DNA of 64,000 nt from Actinomycetaceae bacterium (GCA_030540715.1 JAUNVQ010000003.1:26417-90416), one strand, 5' to 3'; counted from the stretch's first letter, positions 17,667 to 27,081 are shown. Notes: generated from the sequence alone by a model not told the origin. Numbers and translations are program-made.

Positions 17667-18893
17667 ATGTCCGTTGCTCCGCGCTTAGAACAGGCTAAAC
17701 GTTCGTGGGGAAATGATGATTCCTGCACACCGATTTTACATGTAGATATGGATGCTTTCTTTGTGGAAGCGGAACTGCTTCAACGTCCTGAACTTCGGGG
17801 GACACCCGTTATCGTTGGGGGGCGCTCTGGCCGAGGAGTTGTCACCTCCGCTTCCTACGAGGCACGTGACTACGGGGTAAAAGCGGGTATTCCTATGCTC
17901 CAAGCACGTCAACTTTGCCCTCATGCGACGGTGCTACCTACCTCGAAGGGATATTACTCACAGCTGTCACGTAAAGTAATGAAAGTATTAGCCGATATTA
18001 CACCAGTGATAGAAACCGTGAGTATTGATGAAGCATTTATGGATGTTTCTGGGGCGCGTGCTCGTTTGGGAACACCCTACCAGATTGCAGTATTACTTCG
18101 GCAAAAACTGCGTGAACAACTGGGTTTGCCTGCCTCTGTGGGAATAGCAGCCTCCAAGATGGTTGCTAAAATTGCGTCGGCTCACGCAAAACCTGATGGT
18201 ATTTTATTGATACCGCGTAAACACACAACAGATTTCTTGTGGATACTCCCTGTGGGAGCTATGTGGGGAGTAGGGCGAAAAACTCAGCAGCGACTGAGTG
18301 AACGTGGAATGACTACCATTGGCGATTTGGCCCATGAACCAGTGGAGAGGCTTATCCGACTACTTGGAGAAAGTGCTGGCCGAAACCTGCATTTGCTTGC
18401 CAATGGAATCGATGAACGCATTGTTGAAGTACAGCGTGAAGATAAATCCTTCAGTGCTGAAAAAACCTTTGAACACGACATTTCACAGCGTGCCATCATT
18501 GAACGTGTTTTGTTGGAACAAAGCCATCAATGTGCATATCGCCTGCGAAAGGTCCAAGTGAAAGCCCGCACAGTGAGTATCAAAGTACGTTCTGCTGATT
18601 TTCGCACTGTCACACGTTCACGTCAGCTACCTGTACCGTCCAATACAGCCGCTGACATTGTGAAGATTGCCTATCAGTTGTTTGGAGACTATGCAATACC
18701 CTCAAAAGGTATTCGCCTGATAGGAGTGCGAGTAGATAATCTGGTTGATGCGTCGGTAGGCTACCAGATGCTTTTTGATGACAATCCGAAAGATCGTCAA
18801 CGTGAAAGAGCGTTGGATCTTATTAAGGACAAATTTGGCGCAGATATGATGAAACCGGCAGCACTGCTTGACGATACCAACAAAAGGGGATAA
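17667..18893 (+). CDS. dinB: DNA polymerase IV (Y-family)
   Basis: This is an error-prone translesion polymerase. The 408-residue protein has catalytic HVDMDAFFVE (Asp27) and SIDEAFMDV (about 119-127), a helix-hairpin-helix in the thumb region, and a little-finger domain up to about residue 360. The C-terminal beta-clamp-binding peptide is not obvious. The start ATG has GAAGGAA upstream. No LexA box is seen before it, so it is not clearly SOS-controlled despite the nearby SOS island. dinB before DUF3040 and mraZ is a conserved actinobacterial order. Confidence 0.95.
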   Translation: MSVAPRLEQAKRSWGNDDSCTPILHVDMDAFFVEAELLQRPELRGTPVIVGGRSGRGVVTSASYEARDYGVKAGIPMLQARQLCPHATVLPTSKGYYSQLSRKVMKVLADITPVIETVSIDEAFMDVSGARARLGTPYQIAVLLRQKLREQLGLPASVGIAASKMVAKIASAHAKPDGILLIPRKHTTDFLWILPVGAMWGVGRKTQQRLSERGMTTIGDLAHEPVERLIRLLGESAGRNLHLLANGIDERIVEVQREDKSFSAEKTFEHDISQRAIIERVLLEQSHQCAYRLRKVQVKARTVSIKVRSADFRTVTRSRQLPVPSNTAADIVKIAYQLFGDYAIPSKGIRLIGVRVDNLVDASVGYQMLFDDNPKDRQRERALDLIKDKFGADMMKPAALLDDTNKRG

Positions 18894-18997
18894 TCGTAAC
18901 GCTAACCGCCAAATAGGCATTTTCATCGAAATCACGTATTCTAGAGAGTAGATTTGAAACATATCATTCTACTATTTGTTTCACCGAAGGGGGAAGG

Positions 18998-19447
18998 ATG
19001 GCGCTTTCAGACTACGAAAAGCAGATCCTTGAACAAATGGAGAGGCAGCTTCGTGCTGAAGACCCGGAGCTTGGCTCTGCATTTGATTCAACGACAGGTA
19101 GCTTTTCCGCGCCTTCAGACACAGATAGTCAATCGGGATCTTCACCTCGCTTCTATTCTTCACCGCGACTATGGGCTACAGTATTTGTTAGTATTTTGCT
19201 GGGACTGACTTTATTGCTTGCAGGTGTTTCCCTTTTTCATACCTATACAATATTAGGTGTTATTTTGGCTGTTTGCGGTTTTCTAGCAATGCTGTTTGCC
19301 GTAACCTTGCCACTGAATAAAAAACTTGCCGTCAAATTAAAAGCCCGTAAACCTCATCAAAAACAACCGCAACCCACCGCTACTCAGCAGTCTTTTATGC
19401 AGCGTCAAGAAGAAAAGTGGGATCGGCGAAAGGGCCGTAGCAACTAG
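18998..19447 (+). CDS. DUF3040 membrane protein
   Basis: The 149-residue protein opens with the DUF3040 signature (MALSDYEKQILEQMERQL). A short acidic linker, two membrane segments (about 64-84 and 88-106) and a basic cytoplasmic tail follow. DUF3040 proteins are small actinobacterial membrane proteins found next to mraZ; their role is unknown and position suggests a link to wall synthesis. The ribosome site GAAGGGGGAAGG is strong. The gene converges on murE-murF with only 7 bases between stops and no visible terminator. Confidence 0.85.
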   Translation: MALSDYEKQILEQMERQLRAEDPELGSAFDSTTGSFSAPSDTDSQSGSSPRFYSSPRLWATVFVSILLGLTLLLAGVSLFHTYTILGVILAVCGFLAMLFAVTLPLNKKLAVKLKARKPHQKQPQPTATQQSFMQRQEEKWDRRKGRSN

Positions 19448-19454
19448 CAGCTGA

Positions 19455-22400
19455 TTATTTGCATAGGTAGTCGGCTATTGACCAGATACGTGAACCAAAA
19501 GACCCTTTACAAAGAACGGTGTCACCGCTGCGTAAAAGATTATCGATTTCTTGTTGGGCTTCCTGCGCCGTATCGAAATAGTGGGACTCTATAGAGGAGC
19601 GTACACACTCGTAAAGAGGTAGGGCTTCTTTCCCAACAACAATGCAGCATTGGCAACCACATTCAATCGCAATCTTTCCAACATGTTCATGCCATTGGCG
19701 TGATTGCGATCCAAGTTCAAGCATCTCGCCAAGAATAGCAACACTGCGGGAGCCTTGAGCCTGAGCTTGATGGTAAAGTGCACGAAGCCCAGCTTTCATT
19801 GAGTCGGGGTTGGCATTATAGGCATCATCAATCACACAGATACCATCTTTTCGCTGATAAACAGCCATTCGGTGAGCCGATACAGCTTCAAAAGACTCCA
19901 GAGCTTCAGCAAGCTGGTCAATATTCATTCCGCAGTGCAATGCAATTGCGGCACTGGCCAACGCATTATTGACATGATGAGCACCCACTAGGCGAAGTTT
20001 TACGGTGCGCCGTTGGGGGTCAGAAGTATTGTCTTTGAGATAGCAGAGGACGAAGGATGCGCAACCATTAGTGCTGATGGTAATGTCTTCTGCCCATACG
20101 CCGTAAGGCTGGCGAGTGCCTTTTGCGCTAAAAAATATCGGCCTGGCCCTTGTGGAATCTTTCATCGCCGCAACAAGTGGATCGTCAGCGTTGAAGATAG
20201 CTGTTGATGAACTATCCAAAGACTCCACCAGTTCTGCCTTAGCTGTTGCCAAAGTGGCTACATCACCAAAGCCACCCAGGTGGGCGGTGCCAACCATCAG
20301 CTCTACACCAATGTCAAGGTGAGCGAGTTTTGTTAGATAGCGAAGTTCACCCAGGGCAGAGGTTCCCATTTCAAGAACAAGATAGCGTGTATCGCAGCCA
20401 GCTTTTAACAGGGTATGGGGCACACCGATCTCATTATTGAAAGAACGTTCTGGGCCAATGGTCTTTCCCATATATGACAGCAGGTGAACGGTGAGATCTT
20501 TTGTGGTGGTCTTTCCTGCTGACCCCGTAATGCCAATAACAGTCATGGGGGTGCTAAAACGCTGTTGGTAGGAACGGATAGCACTGATATGTGCTGCAGC
20601 TAAAGCTCCAAGAGCCTGCGTGGGATCATCAACAACGAGCACAGGAACAACCTGTTGTTGGATGGAACGATATACTGAGCTGATTTGTTCTTCAGCCTTG
20701 TGTAGATTCGAGGCCATAATCGCTGTTGCGCCATTTCTTAGCGCCGAGGCAATGAAATCATGTCCGTCATGAGTTTCTCCAGTGCGCGCAACATATAAAC
20801 TAGATGGCGTTACTTGGCGAGAGTCGATAGAAGCGCCAAAAAGAAGTGAGAAAGCTGGAAGAGTGAAAAAATCTTGTGTCGATTTCCCGTCGGGGCGGAT
20901 AAAGAAAAGCCGTGCCCTTGTAGCTTTTACAGCGTGGCTTAATGACATCAAAAGATTTTGGTCACTGATGCGCGGATCCCTGTCAGTAATGGCTGCATAA
21001 AGAGGAATATCATAAAGACGTCCTGATTCAGTGCCAAGATGGTAGCGCCGTTGTAGCATACGTTTGGCAACAAGACGGTCATCAAAGAAATGGTCATAAC
21101 CGTGCATAACCTGTAAATCTTCATGCCCGCGGCCAAGAATAACTAGGCAGTCATCGCTATGTGCGTCACGAATCATCTGCCAGATAGCATCTTCACGAAT
21201 CCCCATCACATCATAGGAGACATCGTAACCATCATTGATTGCCTGATGTATCCCCTGTGAGATAGCCAGGCGAACTTCAAGAGGATTATCGTTGTAGGGA
21301 GTATCGTCACATATATGCACAATATCGGCGTGACGCGCTGCAGCATAACCCATATGGGGTCGTTTTTCTTTATCACGATCACCATTAGCACCCACAATGC
21401 ATTGAAGCTGCCCACGGCAATGCATGCGCAGTGTTTGTAAGACTGTATCAACAGCTTCTGGAGTGTGAGCATAATCAACGTAGACACGAGGGGCATCCTT
21501 GGGTAACCCCGGGACCGTAATAGATTCAAGACGACCAGGAATAACAATACTTGTTGAGCATGCGGCAAAAGCTTCCTGCGGCTGATAGCCAAGTTGAATA
21601 AGGCAACATGCAGCCATTACTGTATTCTCAATATTGTGTTCACCAGGTAATGTGGTGGATGCTTCAAAGGATTCACCGTTACGAAGATGAACCATAAAAT
21701 ACTGGCTGAGTGATGATGGACAACGAGTGATACTACTGATCCACAGGTCGAGATCGGGAGTCTCCTTGGCATCGCATCGTCCTTCGATGGCATAGGTAAG
21801 GGTGTCAAGTTCAGTGATGTCTGCAAGGCGGCGTCCCCATGAATCATTGAGACAAATCACGGCCTTGTCAGCATAGTTCGGGTGAAAAACGCTTGCTTTT
21901 GCGGCAAAATAGTTGTCCATTGTGCCATGAAAATCCAAATGATCATGTTGAAGATTAAGAAAACCTACGATACGAAAACGAGTTCCTTTCAGGCGTTGCG
22001 CCGCAATTCCTTGAGATGATACCTCAATGGATAAAAGCTCGTCGCCTGCTTCAACGCTGTGTGCAGCTAACTGCTGCAAGGTGGGTGCTTCCAGAGTAGT
22101 AAAAGCAGATTTGCGGGTAATCGATCCTGAAATCGTTTCAATAGTCCCCACAAGTCCACATTGGCGGTGAAGTCTTTGCAAAGCCTGACGAAGAATCATT
22201 GTTGCCGTTGTTTTGCCATTTGTGCCAGTAATCCCCACTACCTGAAGATTCTGGGTTGGATTGTTATAGATCCAAGCCGATAACGTACCAAGGCAGTCAC
22301 GTACGTCAGAAACAATGATAATTGGCACCTGTGATGTCAGTGTATCCTTTTGTGACTTATCATCACATAGCGTGGTAATGAGGTCATAACCACTGTGGTC

Positions 22401-22709
22401 GGTGATGATACATGAAGCCCCTTGAGTGACAACGTCATAAAAGAAAGATGCACCATGAAAAGAGGTGCCAGGAACAGCAAAAAATACATCGCCAGGGTGA
22501 ACATCACGCGAATCCATCGTTGCGCCACGTACTGTTGCGTGCGTGGCGAGCGCAGATTCCTTGTTGAGTTCTGCAGCGGTGTGCTGGGCGGGGCCAACAA
22601 CTGTTAATGTGGCACTTGCGTCAAGTCTGACACACTGTTCGTAGAGTGCATCCACGTGATGGTGGTGAAGTGTCGCGGGACGAAGTGGATTGTCAGCCAT
22701 GGTGTTCAT
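19455..22709 (-). CDS. murE-murF: fused MurE-MurF: UDP-MurNAc-tripeptide ligase and D-Ala-D-Ala-adding ligase
   Basis: A single frame of 1084 residues contains two complete Mur ligases. The MurE half (about 1-570) has GITGTNGKTT (about 159-168), the SSQG loop and NLQHDHLDFHGT. Its amino-acid-selecting loop (about 466-476) reads DDTPYNDNP, where meso-DAP enzymes have DNPR, so lysine or ornithine is the likely substrate. The MurF half (about 600-1084) has GITGSAGKTTTK (about 724-735), RSFNNEIGVP and NADDP. The enzymes act in sequence in the cytoplasm. The fusion is inverted relative to the dcw cluster and divergent from mraZ. The start is uncertain: ATG 22709 is preferred from domain length, but in-frame ATGs at 22700 and 22862 exist and none has a strong ribosome site. 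Confidence 0.9.
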   Translation of the reverse strand: MNTMADNPLRPATLHHHHVDALYEQCVRLDASATLTVVGPAQHTAAELNKESALATHATVRGATMDSRDVHPGDVFFAVPGTSFHGASFFYDVVTQGASCIITDHSGYDLITTLCDDKSQKDTLTSQVPIIIVSDVRDCLGTLSAWIYNNPTQNLQVVGITGTNGKTTATMILRQALQRLHRQCGLVGTIETISGSITRKSAFTTLEAPTLQQLAAHSVEAGDELLSIEVSSQGIAAQRLKGTRFRIVGFLNLQHDHLDFHGTMDNYFAAKASVFHPNYADKAVICLNDSWGRRLADITELDTLTYAIEGRCDAKETPDLDLWISSITRCPSSLSQYFMVHLRNGESFEASTTLPGEHNIENTVMAACCLIQLGYQPQEAFAACSTSIVIPGRLESITVPGLPKDAPRVYVDYAHTPEAVDTVLQTLRMHCRGQLQCIVGANGDRDKEKRPHMGYAAARHADIVHICDDTPYNDNPLEVRLAISQGIHQAINDGYDVSYDVMGIREDAIWQMIRDAHSDDCLVILGRGHEDLQVMHGYDHFFDDRLVAKRMLQRRYHLGTESGRLYDIPLYAAITDRDPRISDQNLLMSLSHAVKATRARLFFIRPDGKSTQDFFTLPAFSLLFGASIDSRQVTPSSLYVARTGETHDGHDFIASALRNGATAIMASNLHKAEEQISSVYRSIQQQVVPVLVVDDPTQALGALAAAHISAIRSYQQRFSTPMTVIGITGSAGKTTTKDLTVHLLSYMGKTIGPERSFNNEIGVPHTLLKAGCDTRYLVLEMGTSALGELRYLTKLAHLDIGVELMVGTAHLGGFGDVATLATAKAELVESLDSSSTAIFNADDPLVAAMKDSTRARPIFFSAKGTRQPYGVWAEDITISTNGCASFVLCYLKDNTSDPQRRTVKLRLVGAHHVNNALASAAIALHCGMNIDQLAEALESFEAVSAHRMAVYQRKDGICVIDDAYNANPDSMKAGLRALYHQAQAQGSRSVAILGEMLELGSQSRQWHEHVGKIAIECGCQCCIVVGKEALPLYECVRSSIESHYFDTAQEAQQEIDNLLRSGDTVLCKGSFGSRIWSIADYLCK

Positions 22710-22862
22710 GCTTTCTGTCGAGAGAGTGATGTCAACTAGGACAGCATCATTGTAGTACATTTTCTTTTGACACTCTGACACGACAATCTCTGCTCTGACA
22801 TTGCCATTGCTGCGATAGCGAAGATCTATGTGTAGGGGCATCATGAATGAATTCACGGACAT

Positions 22863-23151
22863 GCGGTTGTCCTATCGCCCTCTGGAATTGTTTTCTTAAC
22901 GCAACGGCGTAAAAACGTCCCTCCACGATCCACCACCCTGTGATAAAAATGTTTCTTCATATGCCATATATGACCTGTAAAGGCGGAATTGATGAAGCAA
23001 TTGATGGCAAAACGGTTGCCATTGGGGGGAGGAGACGGCGAAAACAAAATAAGGAGACTGTTATTCTTCTCATTTCCTCCACTCAAATTTAGTCCTTTTG
23101 CCTGCGTTAATGAAAAAAATATGAGATAAATTTATTGAATAGGGTTTGCAG
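22863..23151. other. murE-murF / mraZ divergent intergenic region
   Basis: This stretch between the divergent starts carries no gene I can support. It holds a 7-pair inverted repeat (ATGGCAA / TTGCCAT, 23004-23022) and an AT-rich section before the MraZ boxes that probably contains the mraZ promoter, but no hexamer pair is convincing. Confidence 0.5.
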
Positions 23152-23187
23152 GTGGGGGAAAATGGGGTAAAGTGGAGGAAGTTGGAT
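23152..23187 (+). promoter_or_regulatory. MraZ operator: four TGG boxes at 10-bp spacing
   Basis: TGGGG (23153), TGGGG (23163), TGGAG (23173) and TGGAT (23183) each start exactly 10 bases apart with 5-base spacers. Tandem TGGGN boxes with 5-base spacers are the known MraZ target upstream of mraZ operons. They end just before the mraZ ribosome site, so binding would repress the dcw operon. Confidence 0.8.
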
Positions 23188-23206
23188 CGCGAAGGAGGTG
23201 ATTCCG

Positions 23207-23638
23207 GTGTTTTTAGGAACTTACGAGCCACGTATGGATGCCAAAGGCCGGTTGATCCTTCCCGCACGCTTTCGCGAACAACTAGCACCTGGAATCGTCT
23301 TAACAAAGGGTCAAGAACACTGTGTCTATGGCTTCACCTCAGCAGAGTTTGAGCAGATGTATGAGGAGCTGCGGCAGGCTCCTCTATCATCGAAACAGGC
23401 GCGAGACTATGTGCGTGTCATGTTGTCGGGGGCATCGGATGAAATTCCTGACAAGCAAGGCCGCGTCACGATTCCAGCGCAACTGCGAAACTATGCGGGT
23501 CTTGATAGGGAGCTTGTTGTTATTGGAGCAGGTGCCCGTATCGAGATCTGGAATAAGCAAGCATGGGAAGACTATCTAAGCGATCAAGAAGATAACTTCG
23601 CATCAACAACTCAAGAGATCATACCGGGAATGTTTTAA
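23207..23638 (+). CDS. mraZ: transcriptional regulator MraZ
   Basis: MraZ autoregulates the division and wall cluster. The 143-residue protein has two tandem SpoVT-AbrB-like domains, the first starting [16 protein letters not shown] and the second around [13 protein letters not shown]. Two in-frame GTG codons are possible (23198 and 23207). The second is chosen because it gives the canonical N terminus and leaves 8 bases after the perfect GGAGG core of AAGGAGGTGATTC; the first GTG is part of that ribosome site. It is the first gene of the plus-strand dcw operon. Confidence 0.95.
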   Translation: MFLGTYEPRMDAKGRLILPARFREQLAPGIVLTKGQEHCVYGFTSAEFEQMYEELRQAPLSSKQARDYVRVMLSGASDEIPDKQGRVTIPAQLRNYAGLDRELVVIGAGARIEIWNKQAWEDYLSDQEDNFASTTQEIIPGMF

Positions 23639-23639
23639 A

Positions 23640-23727
23640 TCAGGCATTCTTGTTGGTCTTCTTCCGGGTTCTGACATCACTTCCCCGATGGCAGAGCAAG
23701 CGGAAGAAGTCCAATGTGAATGCCTGA
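23640..23727 (+). ncRNA. long structured RNA hairpin upstream of rsmH (mraW-motif candidate)
   Basis: Bases 23640-23666 pair with 23701-23727 over 27 positions with no bulge; only two positions mismatch and two are G-T wobbles. Inside is a second stem (TCTG-A-CATC, 23670-23678, with GATG-G-CAGA, 23687-23695) closed by an 8-base loop. A small internal loop (GGT opposite GCAAG) joins the stems. The element fills most of the mraZ-rsmH gap and ends about 50 bases before the rsmH ribosome site. A structured cis-element called the mraW motif is known at this place in actinobacteria. The pairing is read directly from sequence; identity with that family is inferred from position. Confidence 0.75.
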
Positions 23728-23789
23728 CAATAAGACATCGGCAAGACAGCACGGTATACAAAGATGACGGACGCTTAAGGAGGTGAAAA

Positions 23790-24794
23790 GTGACGGCAGC
23801 AACCGCACATGTGCCCACACATGAACCAGTCCTTGCTCAAGCTTGCTGGCAACTCATCGCTCCAGCTTTCACCTCCTGCGATACCCCCGTCATCATAGAT
23901 GCCACCCTTGGCTTAGGAGGGCATAGCCAGTATTTTTTAGACAACCACCCACACGTTATCGTCATCGGTATTGACCGCGATATGAAGGCCATTGAACATT
24001 CGCAGCGCCGACTAGAACCCTATGGCGATCGCTTTATCGCTGTTCACACTACATATGACCACATCGCTCAGGCTATGGAAGTGGCTTCACAACATAGCAG
24101 CCTTCAAGGTCTTCATTCAGTAAATGCAGTATTTATGGACCTTGGAGTGTCGTCAATGCAACTAGATGATGATGAGCGAGGCTTTGCCTATTCACGTAAT
24201 ACCGCTTTAGATATGCGAATGGACCAAAGGCAAACAACCACAGCTAGGGATCTTATTAATACTGCATCGGTGAAAGAACTAGCATCCATAATTAAAGAAT
24301 ATGGTGAAGAACGCAATGCGCTGCGCATTGCTCGATTGATTGAAGAGACAAGAAAAAAAGCACCAATAGAGTCCTCTCAAGAACTGACCGATATTGTTTT
24401 TCGCGCGATTCCTCGTGTACAACAAGGGCGCAGCGGGCACCCCGCCAAGCGAACATTTCAGGCATTGCGGATTGCGGTCAATGACGAACTCGAGATTTTG
24501 CGACGGAGCATCCCCACAGTCATCGAAGTGTTGGCGCTTAAGGGGCGACTTGTGGTGGAATCTTATCATTCACTGGAAGACCGCATAGTGAAAACTGCAA
24601 TGAAAAAGGCAGCCTCGGTGCAAGTCCCAGATGATCTGCCCGTAACAGCTGATGCGTTGCAAGCCGATTTTCAGCTTGTCACACCAAAGGCTATTCAAGC
24701 AACGAAGGAAGAAAAGGAATCAAATCCGCGATCTCGTTCTGTGCGCTTACGAGCGCTTGAACGTGTCCGTTATCCTCAAAGGAGATGTGCATGA
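23790..24794 (+). CDS. rsmH: 16S rRNA (cytosine1402-N4)-methyltransferase RsmH (MraW)
   Basis: RsmH methylates C1402 in the decoding centre. The 334-residue protein starts with the family motif HEPVLAQACW, has the SAM site DATLGLGGHS (about 37-46), MDLGVSSMQLD, and the C-terminal NDELEILRRSI and SYHSLEDR motifs. The GTG start has TAAGGAGGTG upstream. Its stop overlaps the ftsL start in an ATGA. The long structured RNA between mraZ and this gene may tune its expression. Confidence 0.96.
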   Translation: MTAATAHVPTHEPVLAQACWQLIAPAFTSCDTPVIIDATLGLGGHSQYFLDNHPHVIVIGIDRDMKAIEHSQRRLEPYGDRFIAVHTTYDHIAQAMEVASQHSSLQGLHSVNAVFMDLGVSSMQLDDDERGFAYSRNTALDMRMDQRQTTTARDLINTASVKELASIIKEYGEERNALRIARLIEETRKKAPIESSQELTDIVFRAIPRVQQGRSGHPAKRTFQALRIAVNDELEILRRSIPTVIEVLALKGRLVVESYHSLEDRIVKTAMKKAASVQVPDDLPVTADALQADFQLVTPKAIQATKEEKESNPRSRSVRLRALERVRYPQRRCA

Positions 24795-25228
24795 CACAGG
24801 CAGCACTTCGTATATCGCCACGACGTGTGGGTAACTATCAGCCTCAACGTCGCGTTGTCAGTGTTGTGCCCACAAGGCCACGCCGTGCACGCCCTTCGGT
24901 TGTTGTGGTGGCATCCATTATCGTGCTTATTGCAATTATTTCAGTACCGCTGCTGATGAATACTCAGATGGCGATGTTGAGCTATCGTATCCATGACGAT
25001 CAAGTGCGAATTGCAACGCTCAAAGAGGACAATCAGCAGCTTCAAACACGTGTTAACGAAAAGGCTTCTGCCGCTTCCTTACGTAAGGCGGCTAGCGATG
25101 CGGGATTGGTTCCGGCAGGAGCTATCGGTTTTATTACTTTGAAAACACAAAAAATTGAGGGTGGAACACCGGCAACGCCCCCCGTACAGGAATCTTCATC
25201 TGACGATAAAGACAAGGCTACAGAATAG
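24791..25228 (+). CDS. ftsL: FtsL-like cell division protein
   Basis: The 145-residue bitopic protein has a basic cytoplasmic N terminus (about 1-35), one membrane segment (about 37-57), then a coiled-coil region (about 62-95) and a Pro/Asp-rich tail. This is the topology of FtsL, which with FtsB and FtsQ activates FtsW and FtsI at the septum. Sequence conservation in the family is low, so position between rsmH and pbpB is the main evidence. The ATG at 24791 is chosen because AAGGAG lies 6 bases before it; an ATG two codons upstream is too close to that site. Confidence 0.8.
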   Translation: MTQAALRISPRRVGNYQPQRRVVSVVPTRPRRARPSVVVVASIIVLIAIISVPLLMNTQMAMLSYRIHDDQVRIATLKEDNQQLQTRVNEKASAASLRKAASDAGLVPAGAIGFITLKTQKIEGGTPATPPVQESSSDDKDKATE

Positions 25229-25239
25229 GGGATAATTTC

Positions 25240-27081
25240 GTGGCACGTACACGCAAATCATATCTTGAGCGCAGGCAGATACAGGGACGCTCAAAAGTCC
25301 TCTATGTTGCTGTCATGTGTGCGTTTATTGCATGTATTGGTCAGCTTATCCGTATTCAATTGATTGATGGTCCCGCGCTTGCCCAAGCAGCGCTTTCAGC
25401 ACGAACATTTAATTCGGAAGTGGTGCCTCAGCGCGGCGATATTACCGACGCAAAAGGAACTGTGTTAGCTACATCGATAGAACGCTACGATATTGTGGTT
25501 AATCAAAAACAGGTGAAACGATATTTGCATCGGCAAGTTGTCGATGTTGACGGTAACAAAGTTACTGATAAAAAACACTATAACGATCCGGGAAATAAAG
25601 TAGTGATCGTGGGTACTGGGGCTGCTGAGGCCGCCAGAGTATTGGCTCCAATCCTTCAGATGGATCGTGCTGAACTTGGCGGACAGCTTGTGGGCGATAG
25701 AGGATACCTGCTGATAAAAAAAGGTGTTCTTCCTGAAACCTGGCGCACCATTAGACAGTATCGCATTGATGGTATTGACGGGATCAAAAACTATGAACGT
25801 TCCTATCCAAACGGTGCTACAGGTGCCTCTATTCTTGGTTTTACCGACATAGATGGTAAAGGTATTGATGGTATTGAAGCAACGATGGAGAAGTATCTAA
25901 AAGGCACGCCTGGAAGCCGTGAAATGGAGATCAGTCCATCAGGCCAAGTTATTCCTGGCGGCACTGATGAAGGTACCCCCGCTAAACCAGGCAGCACTTT
26001 GCAGCTGACGATTGACGCAGACTTACAGCATTTTACGCAAACAAAAATAGACGAAGTTACTCAGGCTTTTAATGCTGACTGGGCTTCAGCGGTTGTGGTC
26101 GAAGTAGCAACGGGAAAGGTTCTTGCCTTAGCCGATTCAGGATTAGAACCCCCGCTGGAAATGCGGAAGAAAAAAGGTGGAATCCGTTCGCATTGTGTTG
26201 AATCAGTATATGAGCCTGGGTCAACAGGAAAACTAGTTACCTTTGCTGCGGCTTTAGAAGAAAAAAAGATAACCCCTACCACACCTTTTAGTGTGCCGTA
26301 TCGCATTACGATGCCTGGGCCACACGACTTTAGGGATTCCCATGACCATCCTACTCTACAGCTCACAGCAACAGGTGTGCTAGCTCATTCTTCAAATACA
26401 GGAACGGTACAGGTTGGTAATTTGGTCGAAGATAGTGTTCGATTTGAAAAGATGAAAAAATTCGGATGGGGGCAGCCAACAGGTATAGAGTTGCCAGGTG
26501 AAACCCCAGGTATTCTTGCTGACTATCATAATTGGGAACCTCGTCAGCGTTACACAACCATGTTTGGGCAAAGTTTGGGTACTTCTGTTCTTCAGATAGC
26601 CTCTCTTGTGGCTACGATCGCAAATGACGGGGTGCGTATGCCCATTCATATAGCTGAGAAAGTGACCGATCCCTACGGTAAAGTTACACAGCTTGAGCAT
26701 TCTAAACCAGTGGAAGCACTTGACCGTGATGTAGCACGAACGCTGTCTACAATGATGGAATCGGTAGGTCAAAAGGGAGCAACAGGATATGCAGGAGTGG
26801 TTCCAGGGTATCGTACTGCTTTAAAAACAGGAACATCAGAAAGTCCGCACACTCCTGATAGCCCCAGTGGCGTTGTTGCCTCGACTGCAGGATTTCTACC
26901 AGCTGATGATCCAAAAATAGCTATCAATGTTGTGGTGTTTCGGCCAAAAAGTGGAACTTGGGGTGGTGTTGTGGCAGCCCCCACATTTTCTGCTATCGGA
27001 AAACAGGCAATGGCACTGCTTGATATTCCACCTTCCACTGGGAAAGCAGATCTTTATCCGCAAGAAAGTGGTACACAGTGA
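25240..27081 (+). CDS. pbpB: septal peptidoglycan transpeptidase (PBP, FtsI/PbpB)
   Basis: This class B penicillin-binding protein cross-links septal wall. The 613-residue protein has a short cytoplasmic N terminus, one membrane anchor (about 20-45), a dimerisation/pedestal domain (about 60-250) and a transpeptidase domain. The active-site motifs are STGK (Ser about 328), SSN (about 384) and KTG (about 529). No PASTA domains follow, and the C terminus is short. The GTG start has AGGGGATA upstream. It is followed by a 206-base gap where murE and murF normally sit. Confidence 0.95.
   Translation: MARTRKSYLERRQIQGRSKVLYVAVMCAFIACIGQLIRIQLIDGPALAQAALSARTFNSEVVPQRGDITDAKGTVLATSIERYDIVVNQKQVKRYLHRQVVDVDGNKVTDKKHYNDPGNKVVIVGTGAAEAARVLAPILQMDRAELGGQLVGDRGYLLIKKGVLPETWRTIRQYRIDGIDGIKNYERSYPNGATGASILGFTDIDGKGIDGIEATMEKYLKGTPGSREMEISPSGQVIPGGTDEGTPAKPGSTLQLTIDADLQHFTQTKIDEVTQAFNADWASAVVVEVATGKVLALADSGLEPPLEMRKKKGGIRSHCVESVYEPGSTGKLVTFAAALEEKKITPTTPFSVPYRITMPGPHDFRDSHDHPTLQLTATGVLAHSSNTGTVQVGNLVEDSVRFEKMKKFGWGQPTGIELPGETPGILADYHNWEPRQRYTTMFGQSLGTSVLQIASLVATIANDGVRMPIHIAEKVTDPYGKVTQLEHSKPVEALDRDVARTLSTMMESVGQKGATGYAGVVPGYRTALKTGTSESPHTPDSPSGVVASTAGFLPADDPKIAINVVVFRPKSGTWGGVVAAPTFSAIGKQAMALLDIPPSTGKADLYPQESGTQ

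Noticed and set aside
22710..22862. A longer N terminus for MurE-MurF starting at 22862
   Set aside because: The extra 51 residues do not resemble a MurE N terminus and the ribosome site is weak. It is kept as an alternative in the gene entry but not preferred.
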